Source: Corallococcus carmarthensis (GTDB lineage Bacteria > Myxococcota > Myxococcia > Myxococcales > Myxococcaceae). From it: 41,216 bases of DNA. Position 1 is the first letter of the stretch, and every line of letters starts with the position of its first letter. Under the pieces are notes generated by a model. The model was not told the DNA's origin. It searched no databases and saw only the letters and a list, made by a program, of their open reading frames with translations. The translations under genes were made by a program, and so were the position numbers. Of this stretch, positions 10,997-20,148 are shown piece after piece. The DNA lies in the NCBI RefSeq assembly GCF_003611695.1, contig NZ_RAWE01000072.1:1-41216 (forward strand), given 5' to 3'.

Positions 10997-11031
10997 GCCC
11001 CGCGCCTTCACCGGCGCGGGGCTGTTTCTTT
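10997..11031 (+). terminator. Intrinsic terminator after the VIT-VWA gene
   Basis: A perfect 10-bp GC stem (10997-11006 with 11013-11022) with loop TTCACC is followed by TGTTTCTTT. This is a classic Rho-independent terminator, and it isolates the next gene. Confidence 0.9.
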
Positions 11032-11056
11032 CGCACCGGCCGCGAGGAGTCTTCCG

Positions 11057-12874
11057 ATGTCGTCGTCGTCCCTGCACTACACGCCCAACCTCCGCGATAT
11101 TGAGTTCAACCTCTTCGAGTTCCTGGACATCGGGCGCACGTCGTTGGGCAAGGGCCCCTTCGGGGACCTGGACGAGACGGCGGCCCGGCAGACGCTGGAG
11201 ACCTTCGCCCAGCTGTGCACGCAGGAGCTGGCGAAGAGCTTCGACGAGTCCGAGCACAACCCGCCCCAGCTGGTGAACGGCGAGGTGAAGCTCCCCCCCG
11301 GCCTCAAGGCCGCGATGGGCGCGTACTACGACGCGGGCATGCACCTCTTGGAGACGCCCACGCACCTGGGCGGCCTGGGCGCGCCGCCGTCGCTGGGCTG
11401 GGCCGCGTTCGAGCTGCTGCTGGGCTCCAACCCCTCGCTGGCGTTCTTCACGCTGGGCAACCTGCTCGCGCGCGTCATCGACAAGCTGGGCACGGAGTCG
11501 CAGAAGAAGCGCTTCCTGCCGCACATCCTGGACAAGCGCTGGAGCGGCTCCATGGTGCTGACGGAGCCGGACGCGGGCAGCGACGTGGGCGCCGCGCGCA
11601 CCAAGGCCCGTCAGGTGGACGGCGACATCTGGGAGATTGAAGGCGTCAAGCGCTTCATCACCAACGGCGAGTCGGACATCGCGGAGAACATCATCCACAT
11701 GGTGCTCGCGCGTCCGGACGGCGCGGCGCCGGGCACCAAGGGCCTGTCTCTGTTCGTGGTGCCCAAGTTCTGGGTGAACGAGGACGGCAGCCTGGGCGAG
11801 CACAACAACGTCGTCTGCACCAAGCTGGAGAAGAAGATGGGCCTGAAGGGGTCCGTCACGTGCGAGCTGACGTTCGGCGACAGCAAGCCCACGCGCGGCC
11901 TGCTGCTGGGCGAGGTGCACGACGGCATCCGGCAGATGTTCCACATCATCGAGAACGCGCGTATGGCGGTGGGCCTCAAGTCCATGGCCGCGCTGTCCGC
12001 GGGCTACTACCGCGCGCTGTCGTTCGCGAAGGACCGCGTGCAGGGCAGCGACCTGGCGAAGGCGCGCGACAAGGCGGCGCCGCGCGTGAACATCCTCCAG
12101 CACCCGGACGTGCGCCGCATGCTGATGGCGCAGAAGGCGCACGCGGAGGGCCTGCGCGCGCTGGCCCTGTTCACCGCGTCCGTGCAGGACCAGGTGGAGT
12201 TGCAGGGCGGCCACCGCTCCACGGCGGCGGGCGAGGCGGACGTGCTCAACGACATGCTGCTGCCGCTGGTGAAGGGGTACGGCTCGGAGAAGGCCTACGA
12301 GCTGCTGTCCCTGTCGCTCCAGGTGCACGGCGGTTCGGGCTTCCTGACGGACTACCCGGTGGAGCAGTACATCCGGGACCAGAAGATCGACTCGCTCTAC
12401 GAGGGCACCACGCACATCCAGGCGTTGGACCTGCTGATGCGCAAGGTGGCGCGCGACGGCGGCGCGACGCTGTCAGGGCTGCTGGGACGCATCCGCGAGA
12501 CGGTGGAAGGCAATGAGGGCGGCCCGGAGCTGAAGACCGAGCGCGCCGCGCTGGCGGAGGCGCTGGGGCACCTGGAGACGCTGCTCGGCACGCTGATGGG
12601 CAAGCTGGGCGAGTCCGTCTACCACGTGGGCTTCCAGGGCAACCGCGTGCTGTTCGCCGTGGCCGAGGTGGTCATCGGCTGGCTGCTGGTGCGCCACGCG
12701 GCCGTCGCGCTGGAGCGGATGAAGACGAACCCCGGCGACAAGGCGTTCTACAGCGGCAAGGTGGCCAGCGCCCGGTGGTACTGCCACGAGGTCCTGCCCG
12801 GCATCGCGCACGCGGCGCGCATGGTGGAGAACGGCAACCTGGACCTGATGGACCTGGCGGAAGAGTCGTTCTAG
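11057..12874 (+). CDS. Acyl-CoA dehydrogenase (FadE5-like, long form)
   Basis: A 605-aa FAD enzyme that introduces the alpha-beta double bond of acyl-CoA in fatty-acid beta-oxidation. The central motif VLTEPDAGSDVGAARTKA belongs to the FAD/substrate-binding domain. The C-terminal helical domain carries QVHGGSGFLTDYPVEQY, followed by the catalytic base Glu near 449 in SLYEGTTHIQALDL. A further 110-residue C-terminal domain makes the protein much longer than the 380-aa short form and matches the FadE5-type architecture. The start is the ATG at 11057, with GAGGAG upstream; the frame is open further upstream but overlaps the preceding gene and terminator. Substrate chain length cannot be read from the sequence. 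It appears monocistronic. Confidence 0.93.
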   Translation: MSSSSLHYTPNLRDIEFNLFEFLDIGRTSLGKGPFGDLDETAARQTLETFAQLCTQELAKSFDESEHNPPQLVNGEVKLPPGLKAAMGAYYDAGMHLLETPTHLGGLGAPPSLGWAAFELLLGSNPSLAFFTLGNLLARVIDKLGTESQKKRFLPHILDKRWSGSMVLTEPDAGSDVGAARTKARQVDGDIWEIEGVKRFITNGESDIAENIIHMVLARPDGAAPGTKGLSLFVVPKFWVNEDGSLGEHNNVVCTKLEKKMGLKGSVTCELTFGDSKPTRGLLLGEVHDGIRQMFHIIENARMAVGLKSMAALSAGYYRALSFAKDRVQGSDLAKARDKAAPRVNILQHPDVRRMLMAQKAHAEGLRALALFTASVQDQVELQGGHRSTAAGEADVLNDMLLPLVKGYGSEKAYELLSLSLQVHGGSGFLTDYPVEQYIRDQKIDSLYEGTTHIQALDLLMRKVARDGGATLSGLLGRIRETVEGNEGGPELKTERAALAEALGHLETLLGTLMGKLGESVYHVGFQGNRVLFAVAEVVIGWLLVRHAAVALERMKTNPGDKAFYSGKVASARWYCHEVLPGIAHAARMVENGNLDLMDLAEESF

Positions 12875-12952
12875 GCCCGCTGGCCCCGGGCCACGGGTGT
12901 GGCTCCGGGGAGACACACCGCGCTGGCCCGGAGTTCGCAGTGGGGGTGGAGC

Positions 12953-14623
12953 ATGATGCTCTCCACCCTCACCGCGCTGGCCCTGGCCGCCACCGTCACC
13001 AACACCGAGACCGTGCACGACCTGGAGCCGTTCGGCGGCCATGTCGTCGCGTGCACCGAAGGCGGCCTGGAGCTGTTCACGTCCTCGGGCCGTCCGGTGC
13101 GCGTGCTCACGGTGGAGGACGGGCTTCCGAGTCACTACTGCCGCGCGCTGGAATCCACGGGCGACCGGCTCTTCGTCGCGACGGATGAAGGGCTGGTGTC
13201 ACTGGACACGGGCTTTCATGTGACGCCCGTGCTGGACGTGCGCTGGCAGGCGCTGCCTCCCGCCGAGGACGCGAGCACCCCGGACTACGTGAGCCGGCTG
13301 GAGTCGCTGGCCACGGTGCTGCCTCCGGGCGCCACGTACACGGCGTTCTCGCCCCGCTTCGCGGGCACGGCGGAGGGGCGCCTGTTCGAGCTGGGCACCG
13401 AGCGCGCGTGGTCACTGCCCGGACCGGTGCGCTTCATCTCCGACACGCTCGACGGCGTGGACGTGGGTACCACCGAGGGCGCGTTCTCCATCAATTCACA
13501 CGGCCGGCTCTCCGCGCTGCGCGACGTGCCCACCGGACCGCTGTCGTTCGCCGTCACGGAGCAGGGCGTGCGCATCGTGGGGAGTCACGGTGAGGTTCAC
13601 GCGTGGGAGACGGAGTCCGTGCCACTCCAGGCCGTGAGCGTTCCCAAGGACGCCACCGTCTTGCGCGATGGCTGGGCGGGCACGCGGACCTCCGGCGTGT
13701 TCCTCCAGGACAAGAAAGGCTGGCGCCGTGTCACCGCCACCGGGCAGATCTGCGGCAATCACATCACCGCGCTGGCCCGGCATCAGGGACGGCTCGTCGT
13801 GGGCACGTTCGACCGGGGCGTCTGCATCCAGCGCGAGGACGGCCGGTGGCAGACGGTCCGCGCGCCTTCGCTCCCCAGCGACCAGGTGCTGGGCATCACC
13901 AGCGACGGACCGAACCTCTACGTCGCGACCACGTATGGCCTGGGATTCCATGACGGGAAGACGTGGACGCCCATCGCATACGGGTCTCGCAACCCCGTGG
14001 CCCTGGGGAAGCTGTCCGTGCTCAACGTGTCGCGGATGGATGACGGCATCGCGCTGGTGGATGGCCGGGGCATGTCCCTGGTCACTCCCGGGACGTCTCC
14101 CCTGTCCCTCGTGAAGCGATTGCCGCTGCCGAAGGAGTGGAGCAAGCACCCTTCCGTCGGTGAAGCCTCGGGCCGCTTCCTGTGGATGGGCAGTGAGGAC
14201 CGGGGTCTGCTGCGCTGGGATGGCGCGAAGTGGCAGCGCTTCCACGACGGCCGCGACCTCACCGACAACTGGATCACCGCGCTGTCCACCGACGCGCAGG
14301 GACGCGCCGTCGCGGGCACCTGCCAGGACGGCTTCAGCTACTTCGACGGCGCGAAGTGGACCCGCGTGCGCGCCGCGTCCGGCCTGCCCTCCTCCGCCAT
14401 CGTCTCCACCGCGCTCGTGCCCGGCGGGGCGCTGGTGGGCACGCTGCTCGGCGCGTCGTACTTCGACGCGGGCACCGGGCAGGTGCATGCGCTGCCGAAG
14501 CTCGCGGATCCGCGCGTCTACGCCGTGCTCCCGGAGGGCGACTCCGCCCTCTTCGGCACCGAGGGCGGCTTGTCGAGCGCGGCCTGGAAGCCCCTGACCG
14601 CTCCCGCGCTCAGCCGGCGCTGA
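12953..14623 (+). CDS. Secreted beta-propeller protein with regulator-propeller-like repeats
   Basis: A 556-aa protein with a short N-terminal hydrophobic signal (MMLSTLTALALAATVT). The rest consists of repeating beta-propeller blades, each with a pattern such as LPSDQVLGITSDGPNLYVAT, DNWITALSTDAQGRAVAGT or GLPSSAIVSTALVPGGALVG. These resemble the two-component regulator propeller (Reg_prop) repeats found in the sensor part of hybrid kinases, but no kinase part is attached. It probably acts in the periplasm or at the surface in ligand or protein binding. The ATG at 12953 follows a GGTGGAG ribosome binding site; an earlier in-frame start (12899) would hide the signal peptide. The stop lies 6 nt from the stop of the convergent gene. 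Confidence 0.8.
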   Translation: MMLSTLTALALAATVTNTETVHDLEPFGGHVVACTEGGLELFTSSGRPVRVLTVEDGLPSHYCRALESTGDRLFVATDEGLVSLDTGFHVTPVLDVRWQALPPAEDASTPDYVSRLESLATVLPPGATYTAFSPRFAGTAEGRLFELGTERAWSLPGPVRFISDTLDGVDVGTTEGAFSINSHGRLSALRDVPTGPLSFAVTEQGVRIVGSHGEVHAWETESVPLQAVSVPKDATVLRDGWAGTRTSGVFLQDKKGWRRVTATGQICGNHITALARHQGRLVVGTFDRGVCIQREDGRWQTVRAPSLPSDQVLGITSDGPNLYVATTYGLGFHDGKTWTPIAYGSRNPVALGKLSVLNVSRMDDGIALVDGRGMSLVTPGTSPLSLVKRLPLPKEWSKHPSVGEASGRFLWMGSEDRGLLRWDGAKWQRFHDGRDLTDNWITALSTDAQGRAVAGTCQDGFSYFDGAKWTRVRAASGLPSSAIVSTALVPGGALVGTLLGASYFDAGTGQVHALPKLADPRVYAVLPEGDSALFGTEGGLSSAAWKPLTAPALSRR

Positions 14624-14629
14624 GGTGTC

Positions 14630-15775
14630 TCAGGCCGGCTTCGGCGCCGCCAGCTCGCGCTCCACGTACAGCCGCAGGATGTGCATGAAGTCCTGCGCGT
14701 TGGTCACCACGCCGAACGCCTGGTGCGTGCCCCGGTCCTTCAGCTTGCTCACCACGAACTCGGACGAATCCACGCAGATGGTGGGCAGCTCCCGCAGGCT
14801 GCCGTCCTTCTCCGTCACGAACGCCGGCAGCATGTTCCCCGTCGCGATGGCGTGCAGCGCCGTGGCGACGAGCACCGCCATCGTCGCCTTCACCGAGTGC
14901 CGGCGCATCGCGTCCTGCGCCGCCAGGTTGTCCGTCACCACGTCCGGCAACGGCCCGTCATCCCGGATGGATCCCGTCAGCACGAACGGCACCCCGTGCT
15001 TCACGCACGCGTGCATGATGCCGTTGGTGATGATGCCCGCCTCCACCGCCTTCGCGATGGAGCCCGCCTGCCGCACCTTGTTGATGGCGCGCATGTGCAG
15101 CCCGTGCCCGCCCGACGTCGCCTCGCCCGCGCCGCTCATCCCCAGCGTCGTGCCGTAGATGGACGCCTCGATGTCGTGCACCGCCACCGCGTTGCCCGCG
15201 AGCAGCGCCCCCACGAAGCCGTTCTCCACGAACCACGTCATGTCCGCCCGCGCCCGCGAGTGCACCAGCGCCGGCCCCGTCACCCAGATGGGATAGCCGC
15301 CCCGCTCGCGCTCCTCCACCAAGAGCCGCGCCATGTGCCCGTAGTCGATGGGCTTCTCGCGCGAGACCTCGCTCGTCATGAACTTGAACTCGCCATCCCC
15401 GCCCTCCGCCAGGTAGGCCATGTTCACGTAGACGCCTTCACTGCCGTCCTCCGCCTTGCCCACCACCACGCGCTCGCCCGCGCGCACCCGGCGGCCCTCG
15501 CGCACCCAGAGCTCGCCCTGCGCGTCCAGCACCAGCGCGCCGTCCATGCGCGGCTCGCGCGGCATCCGCCACCGCCCGTCCACCCGCACGTACGTGGGCA
15601 GGTTCGTCGTCGTGAAGAAGCCCTCCGGCAGCACGCCGTCCGCCGGCGCCGGAGTGAAGCGCGCGTCCGGGTAGGGGGTGAACCGCGCCGCCGTGAAGTC
15701 GGGATGAGCAATGGTCGTCACCCCGCCACCATGCGCGGGCCTTCCCACCCGTTCAAGCGTGCCGCACGCCTCCAT
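14630..15775 (-). CDS. TIGR00300-family protein (LOR/SDH domain, archaeal ornithine cyclodeaminase-like)
   Basis: A 381-aa protein that matches the pattern of the TIGR00300 family, known from archaea and from the C-terminal region of cyanobacterial AgrE/ArgZ enzymes. Telling segments are WVTGPALVHSRARADM, VGALLAGNAVAVHDIEASI, TSGGHGLHMRAINKVRQAGS, GVPFVLTGSIRDDGPLPDV and TALHAIATGNMLPAFV. The characterised archaeal member is an NAD-dependent ornithine cyclodeaminase unrelated to the mu-crystallin type; whether this protein shares that activity is inference. No signal peptide. The ATG at 15775 is used here, but the conserved part begins near IAHPDFTAARF and a GTG at 15721 is also possible. It is convergent with the propeller gene. 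Confidence 0.72.
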   Translation of the reverse strand: MEACGTLERVGRPAHGGGVTTIAHPDFTAARFTPYPDARFTPAPADGVLPEGFFTTTNLPTYVRVDGRWRMPREPRMDGALVLDAQGELWVREGRRVRAGERVVVGKAEDGSEGVYVNMAYLAEGGDGEFKFMTSEVSREKPIDYGHMARLLVEERERGGYPIWVTGPALVHSRARADMTWFVENGFVGALLAGNAVAVHDIEASIYGTTLGMSGAGEATSGGHGLHMRAINKVRQAGSIAKAVEAGIITNGIMHACVKHGVPFVLTGSIRDDGPLPDVVTDNLAAQDAMRRHSVKATMAVLVATALHAIATGNMLPAFVTEKDGSLRELPTICVDSSEFVVSKLKDRGTHQAFGVVTNAQDFMHILRLYVERELAAPKPA

Positions 15776-15954
15776 CCCCTCGGAATGTTTCCCCTTTCAT
15801 AAGGGCCACCCACCTGGACGCACCCCGTCAAGACATGGCCCCGCAACCGCCGCGCGAAACCCGGGTTCAACCCTTCATGGAAGACGCGGGGGCCAACCCC
15901 CGCGCGCAAACGACGCGCTGGCACCAACGCCCGCGCACATCAGGAGGACTCACC

Positions 15955-16272
15955 ATGGTGAAGCGCAACGGACTGGGAATGCTCGCGGCGGTGCTGGGCC
16001 TGACGGTGGCGCTGCCGGCCGTGGCCGCGGAGGCCGACAAGCGACAGGTGAACCAGCAGCAGCGCATCAACCAGGGCGTGAAGAGCGGCGAGCTCACGGG
16101 CCGCGAGGCCGTGCGCCTGGAGCGCCAGCACCGCGCGGTCCAGCGTGAAATCCGCCAGGACCGCCGGGACGACGGCCACCTGGACGCCGCCGAGCGCGCC
16201 CGCATCGACGCGAAGCAGGACGCCCTCAGCCGCCGCATCGCCCGCCAGAAGCACGACGGCCAGAGCCGCTAA
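15955..16272 (+). CDS. Small secreted charged helical protein
   Basis: A 105-aa product. The signal peptide MVKRNGLGMLAAVLGLTVALPAVAA is cut before EADKRQ. The mature part is about 80 residues, almost all charged and polar (Arg, Gln, Glu, Asp, Lys), and reads as helices: QQQRINQGVKSGELTGREAV, then a second turn around HLDAAERARIDAKQDALSRR. The repeat of a helix-loop with GELT/GHLD resembles EF-hand-like or periplasmic chaperone-type helical hairpins, but I cannot assign a family. The ATG at 15955 has a strong AGGAGGA ribosome binding site 6 nt upstream. It is divergent from the TIGR00300 gene and followed by a strong terminator, so it is a single-gene unit. Confidence 0.85.
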   Translation: MVKRNGLGMLAAVLGLTVALPAVAAEADKRQVNQQQRINQGVKSGELTGREAVRLERQHRAVQREIRQDRRDDGHLDAAERARIDAKQDALSRRIARQKHDGQSR

Positions 16273-16285
16273 ATCCCCGTAAATT

Positions 16286-16350
16286 GCGCACCGCGACAGG
16301 ACCTCCCCGGGCGGCCCACCGGGTGTCCTGTCGCCGGTGCGCGACCTTTT
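16286..16350 (+). terminator. Long intrinsic terminator
   Basis: Residues 16286-16302 pair with 16325-16342 over 17 bp with one bulged C (16335). The loop is 22 nt and the tail is GACCTTTT. This is a clear end signal for the small secreted protein. Confidence 0.85.
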
Positions 16351-16468
16351 CAGGTCCAGATTCCGCTCCGGGTGCGCGACTTCGCCCACATGTGCGCGCC
16401 TGGAGTGAAAAGTAGATGGGGACGCAACCCCGGTTCTTGAATGCCGAGAATGGAAACAATCGCAGCCG

Positions 16469-16487
16469 GTGACCGAGGTCGGGTCAC
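16469..16487. promoter_or_regulatory. Palindrome upstream of the LysM-CHAP gene
   Basis: GTGACC and GGTCAC are 6-bp arms around a 7-nt centre, ending 23 bp before the ATG. It may be an operator site; no T-tract follows. The call rests on symmetry and position only. Confidence 0.3.
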
Positions 16488-16510
16488 TGCTCCCACTCTC
16501 GGAGCCCCCC

Positions 16511-17206
16511 ATGAGCTACCGCATCCAATCTGGCGACACCCTCTCTGGTCTGGCCAAGCGCTACGGCACCTCCGTGGACGCGCTGATGAAGGCCAACCCG
16601 GAGATCCAGAACAAGGACCTCATCTACGCCGGCCGCAGCCTGAACATCCCCGGCTCGCGTGACAGCTTCGAGCCCGGCACCCAGGGCGTGCGCGGCGGCG
16701 GTTCCAGCGGCTCCAGCAGCGGCAACGTGACGGCGCCTCCGGGCGGCGCGGGCCCGGGCACGCGGGGCCCCGGTGGCAGCCCGTTCGACATCGCGGTGTC
16801 GCACCTGGGCAAGAACGCCGGCTCGCTGAAGCTCGAGGGCAGCGGCGTGGGCGCGGACATGGAGGACTGGGTCCCCAACAACGTCAACTGCGCCAACTTC
16901 GTCTCCGCGTGCCTGGAGCAGGCCGGGCAGATCAAGGACAGCCAGCACAGCGCGTCCGTGATGACGCTCCAGGCGAACCTGGACCGCGACCCGAACTTCA
17001 AGCGCGTGGACCTGAAGGACGCCAAGCCCGGCGACGTCGTCTCCATGAAGGTGGGCAGCGGCCAGCACGTGGTGATGTTCGCGGGCTGGAAGGACGGCAA
17101 GGCCCAGTTCATCGGCTCCAACAACGTGAACTCGGACGGCTCGCAGCGCATCAGCTACTCGTCGATGAACTACCCCATCATGTCCGTGCACCAGTACCGG
17201 GGCTGA
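16511..17206 (+). CDS. LysM plus CHAP/NlpC-like peptidoglycan peptidase or amidase
   Basis: A 231-aa protein with one LysM domain at residues 2-47 ([20 protein letters not shown]), a Gly/Ser/Pro-rich linker with [15 protein letters not shown] at 50-64, and a cysteine-hydrolase domain from about 92. The catalytic pair is probably Cys127 ([16 protein letters not shown]) and His186 ([11 protein letters not shown]), preceded by KPGDVVSMK, as in CHAP/NlpC enzymes that cut cell-wall peptides. There is no signal peptide, so it either stays inside, leaves by lysis, or uses a non-Sec route such as a contractile secretion system. The ATG at 16511 is chosen because LysM starts right there. A paralogue with the same LysM and linker lies at 31719-32357. 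A terminator follows. Confidence 0.85.
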   Translation: MSYRIQSGDTLSGLAKRYGTSVDALMKANPEIQNKDLIYAGRSLNIPGSRDSFEPGTQGVRGGGSSGSSSGNVTAPPGGAGPGTRGPGGSPFDIAVSHLGKNAGSLKLEGSGVGADMEDWVPNNVNCANFVSACLEQAGQIKDSQHSASVMTLQANLDRDPNFKRVDLKDAKPGDVVSMKVGSGQHVVMFAGWKDGKAQFIGSNNVNSDGSQRISYSSMNYPIMSVHQYRG

Positions 17207-17231
17207 ACAGACCTGTAGCCGCGGGTCTCCT

Positions 17232-17290
17232 GATGGGGCTTTCGCCTTCCGCGCTCCGGCGCCTGGAAGGGGGAGGCCCCATCCGCTTTT
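17232..17290 (+). terminator. Terminator after the LysM-CHAP gene
   Basis: GATGGGGC (17232-17239) pairs with GCCCCATC (17276-17283), and the inner CCTTCC/GGAAGG (17245-17250/17265-17270) extends the stem. The tail is CGCTTTTCGC. Confidence 0.75.
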
Positions 17291-17449
17291 CGCGGGGTTG
17301 GCTCCGGGGTCCGCCTGGACGCCTGCCCTCCAAGGCACCCGGACTGGCGCCGGCCGCACATTGCACGTGGCCTACCGTCCAGGGTTGGACGTTCCCTGGA
17401 CACGGGGTCTTTGCGGCCGGGGCCAGACGGGAGGAGGCTCCCCGGAGCC

Positions 17450-17833
17450 ATGCGAAGCCTCATCCTCCTCGTGGAAGACCATGTCGACAGCCGTGAGATG
17501 CTGGAGGAGTTCCTCACGCTGGAAGGGTTCGCCGTGGAGGTCGCCGGCAACGGGCTGCACGCCTGGGAACGCCTCAGGCGCGGCCCCACACCGGACGTGA
17601 TGCTGCTGGACCTGATGATGCCGGTGATGAGCGGCTGGGAGCTCATGGAGCGCGTGCAGAAGGAGCCGCGCCTCAAGAACCTGCCCGTCATCGTCGTGTC
17701 GGGCGCGGGCGCCACCCGCCCCGTGCCCCAGGGCATCCGGGCGTCCATCCCCAAGCCGCTGGATTTGGACGACCTGATGCGCGCGCTGGAGCCGTTCCGC
17801 TCCGCGCAGTCGCAATTAGCCGCCGCCTACTGA
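17450..17833 (+). CDS. Single-domain response regulator
   Basis: A 127-aa stand-alone receiver domain (CheY/Spo0F type). The acidic pair Glu9-Asp10 is in LLVEDH and the phospho-acceptor Asp54 is in VMLLDLMMPVMSGWE. The switch Ser is in VIVVSGAGA and the conserved Lys is in ASIPKPLDLDDL. No output domain is present, so it acts by protein contact or as a phosphotransfer step. The ATG at 17450 follows GGAGGAGG. Its last codons overlap the 3' end of the convergent histidine kinase gene by 7 bp (17827-17833). Physical proximity suggests, but does not prove, that the kinase is its partner. Confidence 0.92.
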   Translation: MRSLILLVEDHVDSREMLEEFLTLEGFAVEVAGNGLHAWERLRRGPTPDVMLLDLMMPVMSGWELMERVQKEPRLKNLPVIVVSGAGATRPVPQGIRASIPKPLDLDDLMRALEPFRSAQSQLAAAY

Positions 17834-19740
17834 GCCTGCGCCGCGGGCTGCGCCGGTTCGCGCGGCAGGAGCACGCGGAAGACGGTGCCTTCGGACGCGC
17901 GCGAGCGCACCTCGATGCGGCCCCCGTGGCCCTTCACCACCTGTTCGACGATGTAGAGCCCCAGCCCCAGGCCGCCGTGCGTGTTGCTGCCCGCGCCGCG
18001 CCGGAAGGGGTCGAACAGGCGCGGCAGCATGTCCGGCGGGATGGGGTCTCCGCCGTTCTGCACCTCCAGCACCACGTGCGCGTCCGCGTCCGTCAGCGAG
18101 AAGCGCACGGTGGAGTCCGGCGGGCTGTACTGGAGCGCGTTGCCGCCCAGGTTGCTCACCACCTGCAGCAGCCGGTCCGCGTCCCAGGAGCCGTCGTAGC
18201 GGCCCGGGCCCACGTTCAGCGTGAGCGAGCGCTCCGGCCACGCCGCCTCCAGCTCCTCCACCGCCTGGCGCACCACCATGCGCACGTCGCCGGGCACCCG
18301 TTCGATGGGGATGCCGCCGCCCAGCCGGCTGCGGGTGAAGTCGAGCAGCTCTGAAATCATCCGCGCCATGCGCTCGCCAGAGCGCGCGATGCGGGACACC
18401 GCCTTGCGGTCGCGCTCCTGGAGCGCGTCGCCGTGCAGCAGCCTGGTGACGGACAGCTGGATGGCGTTGAGGGGGTTGCGCAGGTCGTGGCTGACGATGG
18501 CGATGAGCCGCTCGCCGAACTGGGCCGCTTCGCGCGCCGCCTCTTCCGCGCGACGGCGCTCGGTGACGTCCACCAGCGTGACGACGCCCGCGACGATGTG
18601 GTCATCCCGGTCGCGCACGGGCGCGCTGGAGCCCAGGAGGTGCGCGGTGGTGCCGTCCGGCCGGCGCACCTGGAGCGGCTCCGCCTGACGCGTCTCCCCG
18701 GTGCGCAGCGCGCGGGCCATGGGCCACGCGTCGTCCGCCAGCGGCTCGTTGTCCGCGTTGAACATCTGATGCGACGACTCGTAGTCCGCCAGGCTGGACG
18801 AGGGCCGGAAGGGATGGCCCAACAGCGACTCCAGCGCGCGGTTGCCCAAGAGCAGCCTGCCGCTGGGCGCCTCCGCGATGAGCACGCCCGCGGGGAGCTG
18901 GTCCAACACCGCCGCAAGCCGCGCGCGCTCCGCCTCGATGGTGGCCAGCAGGCGCTGCCGCTCCGCTTCCGCCTGACGGCGCTGCGTGATGTCCAGCACC
19001 GTGGCGGCGCGGCCCACGCGGCGGCCCGTCGCGTCCCTCAAGGAAGTCACGTGCACGAACGCGGGGAAGCGGCTGCCGTCGCGGCGCAGGTGCAGCGCTT
19101 CGTATTCGTGGAACGGCTTGGAGCTGGCCGCGGCCATGTGCCGGGGCAGCGCGCCGCGCGACTCGGGCGCCACCAGGTCCTCCAGCTTCAAGCCCTTCAG
19201 CGTTTCAGTGGGCTGCCCGTGCATGCGCGCGAGCGCGGGGTTCGCCGCCACGAACGAGCTGTCGTCCGCGCCCATCACCGCCACGCCCACGCCCAGGTGC
19301 GTGAAGATGTCCTCCCAGCGCTGGGGCCCTGGTACGTCCGAGGTGCCCTGTTCGCGCGCCGCTTCCGCCGCCTCGCGCGACGCGAGCAGCCGGGCCTGGA
19401 CATGGGCCTCCAGCGCCGCGGCCTCCACCGCGTCCACCGCGTCGTGGAAGCGCTCCACCTGCTCAGCGTCCTGACCGCCCTGCTCGCGCCACAGCCGCAG
19501 CACCATGTCGCGCAGGCGCCGGAAGTTCGTCGTCGTGGGGTGCCCGTCGGAGCCCTGCACCAGCAGCGACAGCTCGCGCGCCAGGGCGTCGGAGACGCGC
19601 GCGTCCGGGTTCGCCATCCGGGCCGCCACCGCGGACAGCCCGTGGGCGAAGGTGTCACCGGAGCCTGGGGCTTCGTGGAGCCATGCGTCCTGGAGGACGT
19701 CGCGGGACTGGAAGAGGAAGTCGGCGAGGGGCAGGGACAC
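17827..19740 (-). CDS. PAS-PAS sensor histidine kinase
   Basis: A soluble sensor kinase of about 637 aa. The N-terminal 110 residues (LADFLFQSRDVLQDAWL onwards) resemble RsbR/RsbRD-type helical sensor regions. Two PAS domains follow: about 141-255 (HLGVGVAVMGADDSSFVAANPA) and about 280-395. The HisKA domain has phospho-acceptor His418 in VSHDLRNPLNAIQ, and the HATPase domain has the N-box NLGGNALQYSP and G-boxes around HGGLGLGLYIVEQV. There are no membrane segments. It starts either at the GTG at 19740 (MSLPLADF, chosen because the conserved part begins there) or at a TTG at 19827 that adds 29 Pro-rich residues. It lies downstream of the RelE-like gene on the same strand, after about 105 nt, and is convergent with the CheY-like regulator. 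Confidence 0.9.
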   Translation of the reverse strand: MSLPLADFLFQSRDVLQDAWLHEAPGSGDTFAHGLSAVAARMANPDARVSDALARELSLLVQGSDGHPTTTNFRRLRDMVLRLWREQGGQDAEQVERFHDAVDAVEAAALEAHVQARLLASREAAEAAREQGTSDVPGPQRWEDIFTHLGVGVAVMGADDSSFVAANPALARMHGQPTETLKGLKLEDLVAPESRGALPRHMAAASSKPFHEYEALHLRRDGSRFPAFVHVTSLRDATGRRVGRAATVLDITQRRQAEAERQRLLATIEAERARLAAVLDQLPAGVLIAEAPSGRLLLGNRALESLLGHPFRPSSSLADYESSHQMFNADNEPLADDAWPMARALRTGETRQAEPLQVRRPDGTTAHLLGSSAPVRDRDDHIVAGVVTLVDVTERRRAEEAAREAAQFGERLIAIVSHDLRNPLNAIQLSVTRLLHGDALQERDRKAVSRIARSGERMARMISELLDFTRSRLGGGIPIERVPGDVRMVVRQAVEELEAAWPERSLTLNVGPGRYDGSWDADRLLQVVSNLGGNALQYSPPDSTVRFSLTDADAHVVLEVQNGGDPIPPDMLPRLFDPFRRGAGSNTHGGLGLGLYIVEQVVKGHGGRIEVRSRASEGTVFRVLLPREPAQPAAQAQ

Positions 19741-19845
19741 GGTGCGCGGACTCGGGGGCGAAGGGCCTTGGGGGCAGCCGGGAAGAGGAGGTCCCTCCGA
19801 CTTAGGCGCCCGCTTCGGATGCGACAAGGACCGTCTGGCGACGTG

Positions 19846-20106
19846 TCAGGAGGAAGGCGAACGGACCAGACCCAGCGGCCGCAGGGCGGTCAACCGCAGC
19901 AGCCCCGCGCCCGGCTCCACCCGGTAGCGGACCTGGAAGCCGCAGGCGAGCACCGCCGCCCCCTCCCGCCCCGACGGCATCACCGGCAGCGACGGCATCC
20001 GGCTGGCGAGCGCCCCCAGCTCCTCCTGGAGCCGCTCGCGCACCGCGGGCGTACACGCCGTGAGCGTGCGCACCACCGGAGGTTCCAGCTGGCAGCGGTA
20101 GGCCAT
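19846..20106 (-). CDS. RelE/ParE-like small protein
   Basis: An 86-aa protein. Its pattern, a first strand MAYRCQLEPPVVRTL, two helices (TPAVRERLQEELGALASRM), and closing strands CGFQVRYRVEPGAGLLRLTAL, fits the RelE/ParE toxin fold. It aligns by eye along its length with the C-terminal domain of the response regulator at 20297-20983 on the other side of the shared promoter region. No antitoxin-like gene (RHH, HTH or AbrB) is adjacent, so a classical toxin-antitoxin role is doubtful. The ATG at 20106 was chosen over an upstream in-frame start at 20265 because the fold begins there. It may be a signalling adaptor rather than a toxin. Confidence 0.65.
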   Translation of the reverse strand: MAYRCQLEPPVVRTLTACTPAVRERLQEELGALASRMPSLPVMPSGREGAAVLACGFQVRYRVEPGAGLLRLTALRPLGLVRSPSS

Positions 20107-20148
20107 GAACGCCGCCAAAGGTGCGCATCTACAGCGTACCTGCAAGAT

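Noticed and set aside
19846-20106. Classical toxin-antitoxin operon
   Set aside because: The RelE-like gene has no adjacent antitoxin-like gene. The neighbours are a kinase and a receiver fusion.
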